Source: Zeus faber (taxonomy: Eukaryota > Chordata > Actinopteri > Zeiformes > Zeidae). Taken from it: a stretch of DNA of 64,000 bases. Shown here in pieces: positions 42,640 through 54,663 of this stretch (the stretch's first letter is position 1; each line of letters begins with the position of its first letter). A model generated the notes under the pieces. That model saw only the letters and a list, made by a program, of their open reading frames with translations. It was not told the DNA's origin and did not search any database. The DNA lies in NCBI GenBank assembly GCA_960531495.1, contig OY482866.1, positions 9,808,207 to 9,872,206 of the forward strand, given 5' to 3'. The translations under genes and the position numbers were made by a program.

Positions 42640-42853
42640 GCTCCTTTGTCTCTGCTGGAGAGATGAGAGTTACATTGGGGGAAGGATGCTGAGGATGGAG
42701 CTGCCAGGCAAGAGGAAAAGAGGAAGGCCAAAGAGAAGGATTATGGATGTGGTGAGGGAGGATCTGCCTGCGGTCGGTGTAAGGGAGGAAGATGCGCAGA
42801 CTTGGAGGCAGATGATCCGCTGTGGCGACCCCTAACGGGAGCAGCCCAAATAA
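42640..42853 (+). mobile_element. RTE-like LINE 3' end fragment
   Basis: The longest readable copy of this fragment: a frame with GGRMLRMELPGKRKRGRPKR and RRIMDVVREDLPAVGV, ending at cgctgtggcgacccctaacg. The basic KRKRGRPKRR stretch is typical of the C-terminal end of RTE reverse transcriptases. Confidence 0.75.
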
Positions 42854-43182
42854 AAAAGAAGAATGTTCCTTTGTGGTTTTTTTTTTATCTCTCAACGTAT
42901 TTTCAGAGCAGAGTTTTGGATATAAGTAGTAGATAAATGTTAAACCGTCAAGTTAAATATTCCTGTTAGATTACAATGGTAAATGCAGTTCACTTACCGA
43001 GACGCTGAACAGCGCGAGCGCCGCTCGATGGTTTCCTGTAAAGTGACCATCCCAGTGAAGGTCATTCCTCCAAATTCCATGTGATGTGAAGTCACAATGT
43101 GAAACCTGAATGTGAAGATGAAACAGAATATTTTCAAGAACCTTAGCAGGAGACCGACAACACACCCGTTGCTGTTACAATG

Positions 43183-43554
43183 GAAGAAGTTGATGACGTG
43201 ATGAAGTCCGTTGATGTTGGTGATTCAGATTATAAATAAGTAGCAATGGACAAGTCTCCCTGCAAATACGGCCAGGGGCGAAAATATAATGACAGGTTTG
43301 GCCAGGAGTCATGTACAAAGAAACTGGATCATGATTTTATCTATAGATCACGCTACATGATTGCAGCCTTAACAAAGCAGGTTGGCAGCAGTGTCTATCT
43401 AAAGCTTAATTGTGTTTTCTCCCATCAACTGCTGTTTTTCCTCTGCTGGGAAAGAAAGTGTAGGCTTTTTTTGTATTATACAATAGTATATTTTACCGTT
43501 CTTTTCAACATCTACAGAAGGGCCAATCTGCTAGAGGCTGTGAAGTGTGCATAA
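43183..43554 (+). pseudogene. Broken sister of the open frame at 686
   Basis: Starts atggaagaagttgatgacgtg, as in copy 1, but a TAA interrupts it at 43237-43239 and the hydrophobic 3' part has diverged. The frame resumes at an ATG at 43246. Confidence 0.4.
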
Positions 43555-44945
43555 AATAAATACATAAAAATTACCAATATTGCGACTTGCAATCAAATAA
43601 TTTCCATTTGTAAACAATAAATAACAAGTGCAGCTGCTTTAATTAACATTTCACTCAAATAAAATTTCGATCAAATCAAAAATAAAATAAATATGGCAAG
43701 TACATCTAAATTAATAATAAAGTTTATGGGGTTGTCCGTCTTTGTTGGGACGTCCCGTTGACATATTTTAAACAATTAATATTTATGTCCGCTTTGGCGA
43801 CCCCCAACAGGAGCAGCCGAAAGAGGAAGTGCCCATTGTTAATACAGCACAATAACATTGCCACTTCGGTATGAACAATGTCAATGATCAGGAGGCAACA
43901 ATATGCCAGAATTGAATGCAACTACACTTTATTGTATTTACAGGAGACATTCATGCAGACGGATGAAGTTGTATGATACATATGCACAGCGAGTACAGTA
44001 CCAATACAGCACAGAGCAGAGCCTCGACAACGTAGAGCCATAGCAACTCCCTTCGGTCACGACAAGCAACACCTCAACGAAGGACTAAACACATACACTC
44101 GTCTTTTTTCAACACTGTATCAGGGGAGAGCGCGAACGCAGTCCCCCACTACCAGAAATAATGCAGTCGAGATTCCCACATTTGGGGAATTCGCAGAGGT
44201 CAACCCAACCGGAGTGCAATGGCCGGGCCTCACCCTGGGTGAACCACCTTCATGATCATGGTGTCTCCCCTGCCAGGTAAGTATGAGTTGAACACGCCAG
44301 GCATGGAGGACTCACTCTGCCAAGTGCACGTCAGCCTCACGGTTTTAGCATTTCAACATGTTTGCCTATTAACACACCATACTATAAATCTATCTCCCTC
44401 TATATATATAAGTAGTCACTTCTCTACATCCATTCGATCTCAGACGCCACAAAATGTTTTGATTACAAATAGAGTTCCTTATGTTCTCCCATCATGCAAT
44501 GCGGTATTGTGACGCTACCTTCCTCTAACAGAGCCAGAAAACAAACGAAAGAATAATAAATAAAAGAAAAGCTGTGCACATATCACACGTGATAAAGGAT
44601 AAACAACCACAAACACCAAATTATTACATTAATGTAAAATGTCAACTCGTATTATTAGTATTAGAATCCTACCCGCAAGAACAGTTTTACAAGTGATAAG
44701 AAAGAAACGCACAAATACTAAAGTGGACTCTGTGGTTAACGATAAACACATGTGAATTCATTCACTACGGTTCATTAACACTGAATTAATAATGCTGTTG
44801 TGATTTTAGGCATTAAAATAAATCCAGCAAGACAGACCCCTTGCTAAATGATTCCCTAATTCTGACACCGACTGGTGGTGATTCTAAACAACTACACCTA
44901 AATGCTATGTGTTTGTTTTTTTGGGCAAACTTTTTGTTTCAGCGC

Positions 44946-44987
<42 letters not shown>

Positions 44988-46009
44988 AACAACAACAATA
45001 AAATGTATTTAATTATCGCAAACTGTCGTCACTATCTCACCATGAAATGTTTCTGAAACCTGGCTTTATAAAAAAATGTCTGCAGTAACAATTTACACCG
45101 AAGTGGAGTGAAAAACTCACCAGGAGGACGTCAGCTCAGGTCCCACTTCTCCTCTGATAGTCCATTTAAAACGAATTCACTCGGCGACAAAACCTGCCAC
45201 ATTCTTATTGAACAAATACAATATTTCCAAGTGTTGACGTTATTCCGACGAGGAAAAAATGAATCCACTCTTCCTCGTCCATGTGTGACCTGTGAAAGTT
45301 GTCAGACGGAGACTTAACTGGTTGAAAACGAGCTGCGAGTTTATAGGTGAAACCGTCACTGAACTCAAACCAAACTGTATTTATCAAGCGGCTGAGAATG
45401 ACTCGTAGGAATTGGGTTAAAAGTTTGAGTATGACCAAAAAAAAAGACCTACCTGGTGAAGCAGAACATTAAATTTGACTTTCAGGGAGGAGGCGGGTTT
45501 CCCGTTTGAGAGTGAATGACGTCACCGTTTTACGACGGCCATAAAGTGGGACTATTGTCACCAGAGAAATAATGTAAATATGTTGTATTGTCCACGTTGA
45601 GTCTTTTGTTTTTAACTTTGTTATTTCACGTTTTTCCAGATTTCAAACCCCTATATACACGTTTTAAAATCGCCTATATAACGACATGTGCAACTTTTTC
45701 CATCGTTATTGCAAAGCAGAGCAGCGTTCCATTTGAAAAGAAGGCTCCAAGGAGATCGTAATGTTAAGATGGGATCCCAAATCACGCTTGCTAGGTACAT
45801 GTGGTAATCCCTCCAACTGCCATTCAATATGCAACAAGATTTGGATTTAATAATTCACAATTCACAAAACTCTTGCAATGACTTGAAATTGAAACAAGTT
45901 ATTGCAGTTTTGTTCAGTTTGATTGCTGTTTTTTTTTTTAGATTTTATTAATATTTTAATGAAACTATTAAGAACAAAGAAACAAAACAAAAAAAAACTA
46001 TTTCAGAAG

Positions 46010-46290
46010 AACGTGACACGCCAGAAAAGAGGGCATTTTCCCTGGAAATAGGAAAGGCTTCAATCGCTAAAATTAGCAGGTTTTACCTGGGTTTGTATTT
46101 GTAAATACGGTTGAGGCTGTCTGTATGTATTCAATATGTGTGGTATTGGCCATTTTTATTTTGCTTTTTCTTTTCCTAAATGACGTGTATTTACATTTCT
46201 CACTCCTATCATTATTCGCTCATGACTATTGGGAGGCTGTAGAAAGTTTATCAGGCAAACCTGATAGAACCGGGCTGCATAGTGGGGACT
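46010..46290. other. End of histone-associated duplications
   Basis: No counterpart was seen elsewhere in the window. Marks the cluster edge; no gene recognised. Confidence 0.4.
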
Positions 46291-46440
46291 TGAGTAGAGT
46301 AGAGTAAAGCTTTAATGTTCCCAGGGGGACAATTTAGCCTGCAAACAGCAGTAGAAATGGTATCCATACAATATATACATAGACGAATGAACACAAGTAC
46401 ACCGTTAGTGCCAACATCACTGTGGCATTGTCACTTGTCC
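46290..46440 (-). mobile_element. LINE 3' tail fragment
   Basis: gagtagagtaaagctttaatgttcccagg followed by gggacaatttagcctgc (split here) resembles the reversed 3' end of a fish LINE. Family uncertain. Confidence 0.4.
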
Positions 46441-46735
46441 CCAGAACCATCAGAAGAGGCACCAAGAATAAAAGAAAACCTCCGCCTTGAGGGGAGCAAA
46501 TCAAACTCACTGTGTGAACGGGGCTGGGAGTCCAAACAGATGACCCGAGCTTTCTGTGTGGCTCTGACCTGGTACAGGTCGCAAAGAGCGTTTACATTTA
46601 CACCAGTAACCAGTACGGCACACATTCACAATTTTTCCCAGCAAGTTTTGTTGAACATCACAATAAAAGGTATTAGAATAATGATAGGATCACCTGTTTA
46701 ATTATAAGTATACAACGTACGTTTACAGACTACAC

Positions 46736-47062
46736 TTGTGTACCTGGAATCATGTGCGGCAGACCTTTGTGGAATCCTTCCAGGCCCCAGACCAGGCCTG
46801 GTTGTGTCCTCTCCCTGATGCTCTTCTCGCTGTACACCAACAGCTGCACCTCCAGACACAAATCTTTCAAGATCCTGAAGTTTGCAAACGCGACCATCCT
46901 CATCGGACTCATCTCTGAGGGTGACGAGCGCTGCCTACAGATGGGAGGTGGCCCCACCTCCTTGCTATTGTCCGTGCTGGAGTGCGCCAGACCTCAACAA
47001 AACAAATTCCTTGTAGATGCAAATGTACCTGGCCAAAGTAAACCCATTCTGATTCTGACATA
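46736..47062 (+). mobile_element. LINE reverse transcriptase fragment (L2/CR1-like)
   Basis: In one frame this reads PGCVLSLMLFSLYTNSCTSR, then KFANATILIGLISEGDE. The catalytic FADD is mutated to FANA, so it is inactive. A deletion joins it to a tail with ccaaagtaaacccattctga and an ataat end at about 47060. Confidence 0.75.
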
Positions 47063-47195
47063 ACATAATTTTAGGAAAAACCGAAGGACTGCGGTTTGTA
47101 AATCAAAATATGATTGGTTGTCTCGAGTCAAAGTCTACAGTGACTTAGACAAATGAGACAGCATAACTGTCTACAGTCACTGTAGGCTTTTATTA

Positions 47196-47632
47196 CAGGT
47201 ACTCCTCACTTAACAACCTACCTGTTTAATGACCTACAACCTTACGACCAGCTCTCTGACCAGTCTGTATTGTGCGCTGCATACAATACTGCGGTGTGCG
47301 CACTGCGTGCGCGGCGTCCCAGTGTCAAGCATCTCATCGTGCATCGCCCTTTATACTATACTATACTATATACACTATATACACTATAGACTATATACAC
47401 TATATACACTATATATACTATATACACTATACACTATATACTGTGTACATCTCATCTCATCACCGTTCTCAGTCTCAGTCTCGTTCCTTCAGTCTGCCAG
47501 TATTCACTACACTAACGTTCTCAATCGCCACGCACGCTTACCGTGAAATAACACGGGTCCTCGCTTATCGACCGATTCGCTTAACGACCTGGTGCTCGGA
47601 ACGGAACTCGGTCGTTAAGTGAGGAGCATCTG
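47196..47632. mobile_element. MITE with 20-bp TIRs flanked by TA
   Basis: Left end caggtactcctcacttaa and right end ttaagtgaggagcatctg (reverse complement with two mismatches) lie between TA dinucleotides at 47194-47195 and 47633-47634, as in Tc1/mariner-type insertions. The interior carries a TATACACTA minisatellite at about 47351-47440. No coding capacity. Confidence 0.7.
47351..47443. repeat. Minisatellite of tatacacta-type units
   Basis: Runs of ctatatacactatatacact with small variants; inside the MITE. Confidence 0.85.
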
Positions 47633-47634
47633 TA

Positions 47635-49335
47635 CTGTAGACAAGACCTCACTGCATTCCCCAAAGTGGGAATCTGGACTGGAATGCGTTTGCGCTCGCC
47701 CCTCATGACATGTTTAAGAAAGCAGTGGTACGTTCACTTTGATTTTTAATATCCTGACTCCTGTTACTATTTTATTTCCTTTTTTACCACAAAGATTTTA
47801 CTTTACTCATCCTGTTGGAATTTGAGGTGGTCCACCTTCGGCACAATGATAATGTAATAGTCATATAGTAATAAGAAAAATGGCAATACGCAATATCTAA
47901 AAAAAATAAATACTTTTTTTTGTTGTTGTGGTATAGATTACACATAATATTACACATTTCATAGCTTTTCTCTTGTGTTCTAGTAGTGTATGTTTATGTT
48001 AGAGCTTTTATCCAATCATATTCCATCCATCATGTGTTGCCATGTCAAAGAAATCTGCCTTGAGGCCTTCGGAATCAACAGTGCGGGCGCTTGTGACTTA
48101 AAATCAATGGCAACGAAGCTTACTTTAATCAGTCAGTTTTATATATATATATACATATATATAATTACATATACCTACCTAATGTGGAAAACACTGCATT
48201 GGAGACAGGAAAACTGGTGAAAACTTCTGGGGAGAGTTCCGGACGGGTGCTTTCCGAGCAAATAGACAGATTATCCTGGTGAGTTAACTGCTCTGGTTCG
48301 CTAATTGGCACTGGGTTAGCCGCTTGACATGACCTTGTTGTTGCTAGAGTGAGTAATTGTGTGTTGGACTGCCTGCGATATGTGTGTGAGACTTTGGGAA
48401 AAAAAACAGTCAGGGTATGGTGTGTATGTGACGTGAACTGAATACGGCCGATCGTGTCAACTGTTTAGCCATTTAGCATCGAAATGAATGTGTGTATTGC
48501 TGCCTTGAAGCTAGGTTGCACATGCAGCGGCGGTTTGTGCCTTGTTAATAGCCATGGCAGTGTGTTAACTACAGGCAACTTGTACAGTATGTTAGAACAT
48601 GGTTGAACAAATGTACATGTTTGGAGAAATAAGTTAAACGATTATTTAATTTAATGCAATGGACAGTGGGACAAAAGCAGGCTTCCGCCGTCGTCGTTGC
48701 TCCTGGATGCCATCGCCTCTCGTCGGACGTCCGCCACATGGACATTGTGCTCGGGCCCAGGGGTGGTAGGAGCGAAATTGGGGAACTAAACTGAGGAATA
48801 TTTTGATTTGATGTTTTTCTTATTCTGAGTACTCAGTTTTTTGTTTTTTTTCTTCTGGTTTTCTTTTGGTTCTTGTGGCCAAGACAAGCAAACTGTTTCA
48901 TTTAACTTTTTTCGGGATGTGATTCTGGGTCAATGTTTACCTTGTTTGCCGCAGTGTTGAGAGAACATATACATTTCTTTATTTATTTCTTGAAGGTATC
49001 TTTGTAAATATACAACTTTTACTCTCTCAAGTCACATGTAAATCTCAATAAGCTACAATCAATCCCCTTACCAATCAGATGTGAACCTGGAATTTTAAGT
49101 AACCTGATCCAACCTTAGACATAGACTTAAAGCATAGGTACCCCATCACGTAGGGGTCACCAGGAGGTTACAACTGGATGGGCAGAGAGCGTAAGAACTA
49201 GCTAAACCGCATTCGTAGGGACCTTCACAAGCTAAAATATTTCCGTCATTAAATCCTTTTTTCAACTCACAATGGCTGAAGGAGGAGAATAAATTAATTT
49301 GGTCGCAGTTGTGATTTTAACGCCATTTTCAAGAC
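47635..49335. other. No recognised gene
   Basis: AT-rich sequence. Holds the first copy of a 48-base direct repeat (47848-47895), a TA run at 48141-48165, and a ctggatgccatcgcctctcg patch. No convincing frame. Confidence 0.45.
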
Positions 49336-50398
49336 TGACTTTTCAAGAAACGCTGGACATCGTCAGAAAAGGTCGGCCAACACCGCAGCGAGCAAGCCTG
49401 TCCCAGTAGGGGAAAGGATTTGTCCGCCACTTTCAAATCACGAACTGCGAGTGGTGCCCTTGACTCACAGCCCCCGAGGAACACTGCATATTGTATTGCT
49501 GGGGATGTCTGTTATTTGATGCCATGCCATGTAATGTAATTTGCAACGGATCGACTTGGTGTTTGGAGCCACATTGGGTTTGCAAACTTGAGTTGTCTAA
49601 CCAAGGAAGCGACAGGACACCAAAGCTCGGCCGGACACTTAGAAGCGACGGTGCTTTTGAAAACGTTGGTGGAAACCCGAGTGGACCAGCAGCTCAACGA
49701 ACAAGTGCGCCGGGAAACGGAACTCCACAACGAAAAGGTGAAGAAAAATAGGGAAATATTGAAAGGACTGATCGATTGTGTCACATGTTTGGGTAAACAA
49801 GAACTTTCATTTCCGGGACACGATGAAAGCGCTGGATCCACAAATAGAGGCAACTATTTGGAGCTTCTTTCTTTTCTTGCCGAGAACAACAGCGACTTAC
49901 ATTATCACCTGTCCACTACCAAAGTGTTTTGAGGGACGTCAGGGAAATACAAAAGGACCTGATGCCTGCTGCTGATGAAGTGATGGGAGAAGAGATAAAA
50001 AAGGGAGATTAATAAAGCACCCTTTGTCGCTGTTATGGTGGACGAGACGACAGACGTGAGTAATGTAGCGCAGCTCGCAATGGTCCTGCGTCACGTGACG
50101 AACACAGGTGTCAAGGAGCGCTTTATAACATTTGAGGATGTTACTAGTGGGCAAGCGAGCCGATGACGTTGCTGCTCTTATTGTCCGTTTCTTGGAGGAA
50201 AATGAATGGCTGGATAAAGTTGTGGCACAGTGTTACGATGGCGCACCTGTCATGTCATCTGGACTAAACGGAGTGCAGGCTAAAGTTAAGGAGAGGGCAC
50301 CTCTGGCCTTATTCATACTCTGCTATGCACATAAACTAAATTTAGTACTGACTCAAGGGGCCTCAAAGCTTTATATTTGGCATTTTGTCATATCAGGT
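49336..50398 (+). pseudogene. ZMYM1-like hAT transposase relic
   Basis: Read through several frames: a degraded TTF-type zinc finger near 49400-49510 (RHFQITNCEW, then YCWGCLLFDA); GHLEATVLLKTLVETRVDQQ and ELHNEKVKKNREILKGLIDC at 49640-49790; NRGNYLELLSFLAENNSDLH; then VMVDETTDVSN with a frame change; and DKVVAQCYDGAPVMSSGLNG at 50210-50275. It ends at LVLTQGASK, where the C-terminal half is missing. This order is that of zinc finger MYM-type protein 1-like hAT-derived proteins. Several frame shifts make it non-functional. Confidence 0.82.
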
Positions 50399-50399
50399 T

Positions 50400-50744
50400 A
50401 ATATTGATACTCCTGCTATATATGTGTGTGGCGCAGCTCTGACTGCAGTGAAAGGAAACCTGTTGAATTGTGTTAATTAGGTTTCTCGCTTAAATAATGG
50501 CATTCATTCTTGCTATATAAAATACCTGTCTGTGATGCAACGTCCTGTTCTACTGCCTTTCTGTATAATATTGATGGTGTCTGTAAGCTTCGTGTCATAA
50601 TGATGGTATTAAGAGGTGGATTGATTTAGGTAGGACGCCACTGAAGGCCTAGGTGTAAGATTCACATTCCGCCACTGTGATAATGTAATAGTCATATAGT
50701 AATAAGAAAATTGTCAATACGCAATAACAAAAAAAAATCAACTT

Positions 50745-50782
<38 letters not shown>

Positions 50783-51440
50783 GTTTTCGCTGATCAGCAG
50801 CTTTTTTTAAATTCAGAAGTACCAGTATCTACCACTGGGGGGAGCCATTCACTAGATCCGCTCAGGAATGAGCGCACGTGTTCGCGTGTGCTGAGCGTTT
50901 TTGCCGTTGAACGAAATGGTTTTACACTTTGCCAGCTCTTTATTATTTCCTTTTTTTTTTTTTTATTATTAAGGACACAACTCTTATTGATCCTGAAGGG
51001 TTTATTAAAAAGGAAATATACGGTAGGTAAGGTAGTTATTCCCACTGTTAGTGATAATGGAACACATAAAGCTCAACAAATATACGTATGTCCTTCATAA
51101 TAATGACTTGTGATAAGAAACCTTGGAAATACATTCTCAGAGAAAGTTTATTTTCTTTTCCCCCAATTCAATGTTTTCCAAAAAGGCTAACTAGGTACAT
51201 GTTGTGTAAATTCTACTTATTACTGAGTAACATTGCTATCATCTAGATATCTGACTGATTCTCTAGCCTGAAGTGATCTTAATGGCATCTCCGCTCACAT
51301 TAAGATACACAAGCCGTGTATTACACCCTGGTAGAACATGGAAGACTGCACATTCTGCATGTACTGGGGTGTGTTTCACATACACACTCACACAGTCGCA
51401 TACACTTACATCCACAGTCGGTCTCTCTATAAATCAGTTG
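50400..51440. other. Region downstream of tmem88, mostly 3' UTR
   Basis: Contains the second copy of the 48-base direct repeat (50678-50725), a GT microsatellite (50747-50779), poly(T) at 50951-50964, and candidate minus-strand AATAAA signals at 51001-51006 and about 50939-50944, which would give tmem88 a 3' UTR of about 450-500 bases. Confidence 0.45.
50747..50779. repeat. (GT)n microsatellite
   Basis: About 16 GT units. Confidence 0.95.
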
Positions 51441-51713
51441 CTATACCCAGACCTTCCCCTTCCCGCTAGACCGCCCCCCGCAGCACCCCGTGCCCAGGCC
51501 GCGGTGCTGGGTGGCAGGCAGGTTCTTGTAGACGGCCCGGCTGTAGGGTATGAAGCAGAGACCCAGCTGGAGGTGGCGGGCCAGGCGGCAGTAAGCGGCC
51601 AGGGCCAGCACCAGCAGAGGCGTGACCAGCAGGAAGCCCACCACCAGCAGGGCCACGCAGCCCCCGTCCGTCAGCAGGTCGGAGCAGAAGGGGGACGTCC
51701 CGTGCGGACGCAC
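51441..51713 (-). CDS. tmem88: tmem88 exon 2 (C-terminal half)
   Basis: A ccccgccag acceptor ends at 51714, and the exon opens VRPHGTSPFCSDLLTDGG. It then has a hydrophobic membrane segment (VALLVVGFLLVTPLLVLALA) and YCRLARHL, CFIPYSRAVYK, ending GKGKVWV before TAG. Known TMEM88 proteins share PYSRA in this place and a C-terminal VWV that binds the PDZ domain of Dishevelled, dampening canonical Wnt signalling at the membrane. Phase 0 joins it to exon 1 (54196). The open frame continues 76 codons upstream of the acceptor, but that is intron. Whether this is the a or b teleost paralog is not decided. Confidence 0.93.
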   Translation of the reverse strand: MRPHGTSPFCSDLLTDGGCVALLVVGFLLVTPLLVLALAAYCRLARHLQLGLCFIPYSRAVYKNLPATQHRGLGTGCCGGRSSGKGKVWV

Positions 51714-54195
51714 CTGGCGGGGAAAGGGAGGAACAAACAGACGTCTCATTTTGCGAGGGATGCTTCCTATCTCGTTGGTGCCTCTCTGGGAACGCTCTGT
51801 ATTGGCTTCCTTTTCTCTAAATAAGTAAAAGGTTGCATGGATTGAGAGCAGCCCGAACATGTCTTGTGTTGCCATGGTGACATGAATTATACCATTTGCG
51901 TTCTTTTCTTGTGCAGCAGTCTGAACCGACTGACAACCCAAATAGGGCTAAATAGACTGTCTGGGCTGTCAGCACATGGAATTTGAAGTCTGAAACAAAT
52001 TGTTCTAAACCAACTGGATATTATGATTGTATTCCTATTTTTCTCTAGTGCCACAAAGTATTAATGGGATATCTGACATTGCCTGAGGAACTGCCTTGTG
52101 TTTCTTTGAAATTTTGTCAAATCAATGAACCTTGAACTGCAATGATACGTAATGATAAGTAGTCACATTTCATAAAATATGTTACTTACCAAGGAACTAC
52201 CTTCTTATTTTCACCTTGTACCGTCTGTTCATTCTAAAATGTACGTACCAAATGCTACGTACATTTACAAAAGGCCCCAGAATTCCAACAAAATTATTCA
52301 AATGATTACTGTACACATTATTTGAATGACCCATTTATTGAATCCATGGAGCAGTTACCTTTTAAAAGCACATCAAGCTCTTAGTCACGATGAAGAATGT
52401 GTGTTAATGACTCAAATATCCATATTCGTAATTGACCAGAGACCACAAGGACGGGATGATGTGCTTCAGATGGAATGTCTCAGAAATATGACCCATCAAC
52501 AATGGATGTAAAATAATTATTTACATAACCTATTTTTGATGTGCCAAAGAGGAAAATCTGCATTACAGCGATGTACGTATGTCTCCGTAAAAGCTGAAGA
52601 GTGGAACAGAGGAGTACCTGGTATACAGGGTTATAGTCTAATTCAACTTGTGCTACACTTGGTTCTTTTTTGGGCAATTTATAGAAATGTATTCCCAGTT
52701 GATGTATGTATAGACGGCGTAATCACCCTCTCTTCAGGATCCCACTTTTCCTTCCCAGTTCTTAATAGTATAACGGCACATAACTGCCTTTGTCTGGAGT
52801 AACGGAGACGACGTAGAGCCTACCCCTTCACCCTGTCGCTTGGTGAGGTACAAGCAGCACGCTGGAGCGGAGGAGGGGAGATGGAGGGAGTGAAAGAGTG
52901 GGGGAAGGCAGACAAGGCCCTTTCACAGCTGATGAGCCAGTTTTTGGGGGCGGTAAACTCTTTGCTAAAACAAAAAAATCACTAACTTCTCTTTCAAAAT
53001 AAACAAGTTCAATTAGTAGTTCTTTGTTGTGAAGGCGTGGGCTTCGGTTGGTCCCACGAAGGGGGTAGGGGGGTGGATGTAAAGGAGGAAGGGCATAGGT
53101 TTAAACAGATAACACTCAAGCAAGTATGCCCACATTTATTTGTTCTATTATTGCTATATTAATCGCTGCACATCTCAGAGCTAAAGATTGAGGGGAGTTA
53201 AGAACTCATTTTCTTATAAAAGTGGATCTGCTTTTACTCGTGTACGTGCGCTTGGGACAGGTGTGGTGTTTCATGTAGTGTTGCTCCCCAATCCCTTTAA
53301 ATCCGTCAATCTCAGGGGAAATTAGACATCCTCTTTTTATTTTGACCTGTAACTGGAATGGAATCAAAATGTTCGGAAAGCTGAATGTTATCTTCTTTCT
53401 ATTTATGTCACCTTCTAAAAAAAAAAAAACCCTCCCCCCATCATTTTTGATCAAAATTTTCTTTTGATTTCTCTCTCCTTTCTCGGAGGCCCGGCTAATC
53501 TCCCCTTTAAGCCGTTGTCACATGAGGTGTAATCGGTGGGAGAGGAGCGGGTTCATTAACAAGGTGCTCTGTGGAGATGTGGGCGGAGCCTTTATCCAAA
53601 TTCTCTGAACCGAAATGACTCTTTGGGGGACACTAGAAGCAGGGTTACTAACGACAAGGTTAAGAAGTCTTTGTGTGTCTCTGTGTTCTATGTGTGCACA
53701 TGCGCGGTGCATGTGCACACATAGAACATAGAGACACACGTGTGGCGTGTGTTTATCCTATGTGTTCAGACGCTCCCGCCACATTAAGATGTGTATATTT
53801 TGCTAAGTTGTGCACCAGAGCCTGTTTGACATCACTCGACTCGCCTCCCCAGACTCCTGATCCATCATCCGTCCCAGCTGACCCGTCCCCTCCACATCTG
53901 AGGGAACCTACCATTTATCAGATTCCAAAGCCTGCTTATCGCAGGCAGAGCCAAACCCCACCCTAAGCCCCTCCCGGACACAACTATTTGAACCTCGTGG
54001 CCCAAAGTTATGAGATGAGAATTTGTGGTTCTTGCATAAAGAAATGCAGTCTCCAGAGTAGCGGCAGACGAAGTGCCAGTGGGCAAGATGCTTCACAGAG
54101 GTGGAGATGAGAACATAATCATATTTGTGCGTGCAAGGATTCAGGTGGCGTCCATTCAAGAAAATAAACCCTCCTGTCCCCTGGGGTGTCCTTAC
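51714..54195 (-). other. tmem88: tmem88 intron
   Basis: 2.48 kb with a GT donor (gtaagg at 54190-54195, minus strand) and an AG acceptor (51714-51715). It includes a 31-bp-arm hairpin at 53673-53739. No other gene was seen inside. Confidence 0.85.
53673..53739. repeat. Long hairpin-forming inverted repeat
   Basis: Arms 53673-53703 and 53709-53739 are reverse complements with one mismatch and a five-base loop. The arms are GT/CA-rich around gtgttctatgtgtgcacatg. Confidence 0.95.
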
Positions 54196-54504
54196 CGTGG
54201 AGTGGCAGAGAAAGCCGAACGTCACCATGACGATGGCGGGCGTCAGGATGGGACCGAACACCAGTGCCGCCAGGCAGGCATTGATGGTGGCAATCAGCAG
54301 GTTCTGGGCCGTCACCAGCACCGAGCAGGCCCAGCAGTCCAGGGACCCCCGCAGCTCCAGGGGAGCTTCGCTGCCACCACCCGTGCTCTCGGCCGCAGAG
54401 TACGGCGGCGGCACCACAACGCGGGTGGGCGTGTCCGAGCCTCCACCCACAGCGGCGGTGAAGGCCAGGGAGTTGGAGTGGTGGAGGTGTTGGTGATGGT
54501 TGGA

Positions 54505-54553
<49 letters not shown>

Positions 54554-54663
54554 AGGTGGTGGTGGTTGGAGGGCTTAAGGTACTGGTGCTGTTGGAGGAG
54601 CTCCTCCGACAAGTCCAAGGCCTGATGGTGAGCCCCCTTCTCAAGAGTACCGGGCATACTCAT
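54196..54663 (-). CDS. tmem88: tmem88 exon 1 (start codon, polyQ/His tract, first membrane segment)
   Basis: The ATG at 54663 opens MSMPGTLEKG; a second in-frame ATG is at codon 3. Residues about 25-60 are Gln- and His-rich, with about 16 consecutive Gln (54511-54556). A Gly/Pro-rich linker follows (VVVPPPYSAAE). The conserved part begins at LDCWACSVLVTAQNLLIAT, as in TMEM88, with a second hydrophobic stretch PILTPAIVMVTFGFLCHST ending at the donor (acg-gtaagg). With exon 2 the protein is 246 residues, longer than the roughly 160 of mammalian TMEM88 because of the N-terminal tract. Next to kdm6b, as in vertebrate genomes. Confidence 0.93.
54511..54556 (-). repeat. tmem88: CAG/CTG repeat encoding polyglutamine
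   Basis: CTG units on the plus strand with one TTG interruption, read as CAG/CAA on the minus strand in exon 1. Confidence 0.95.

Larger units (their letters stand above)
42485..46010 (+). repeat. Segmental duplication, right copy (partner 1-3555)
   Basis: Same order as the left copy: RTE tail (42640-42853), the broken 43183 frame, spacer with an AAT run (44946-44983), and the first 0.9 kb of the triplicated module from 45088. An insertion of about 30 bases with poly(A) lies near 45430-45460. Confidence 0.8.

Noticed and set aside
51714..51941. A longer single-exon reading of the tmem88 3' half
   Set aside because: An acceptor at 51714 joins in phase to the exon 1 donor, and the extra residues do not resemble TMEM88.
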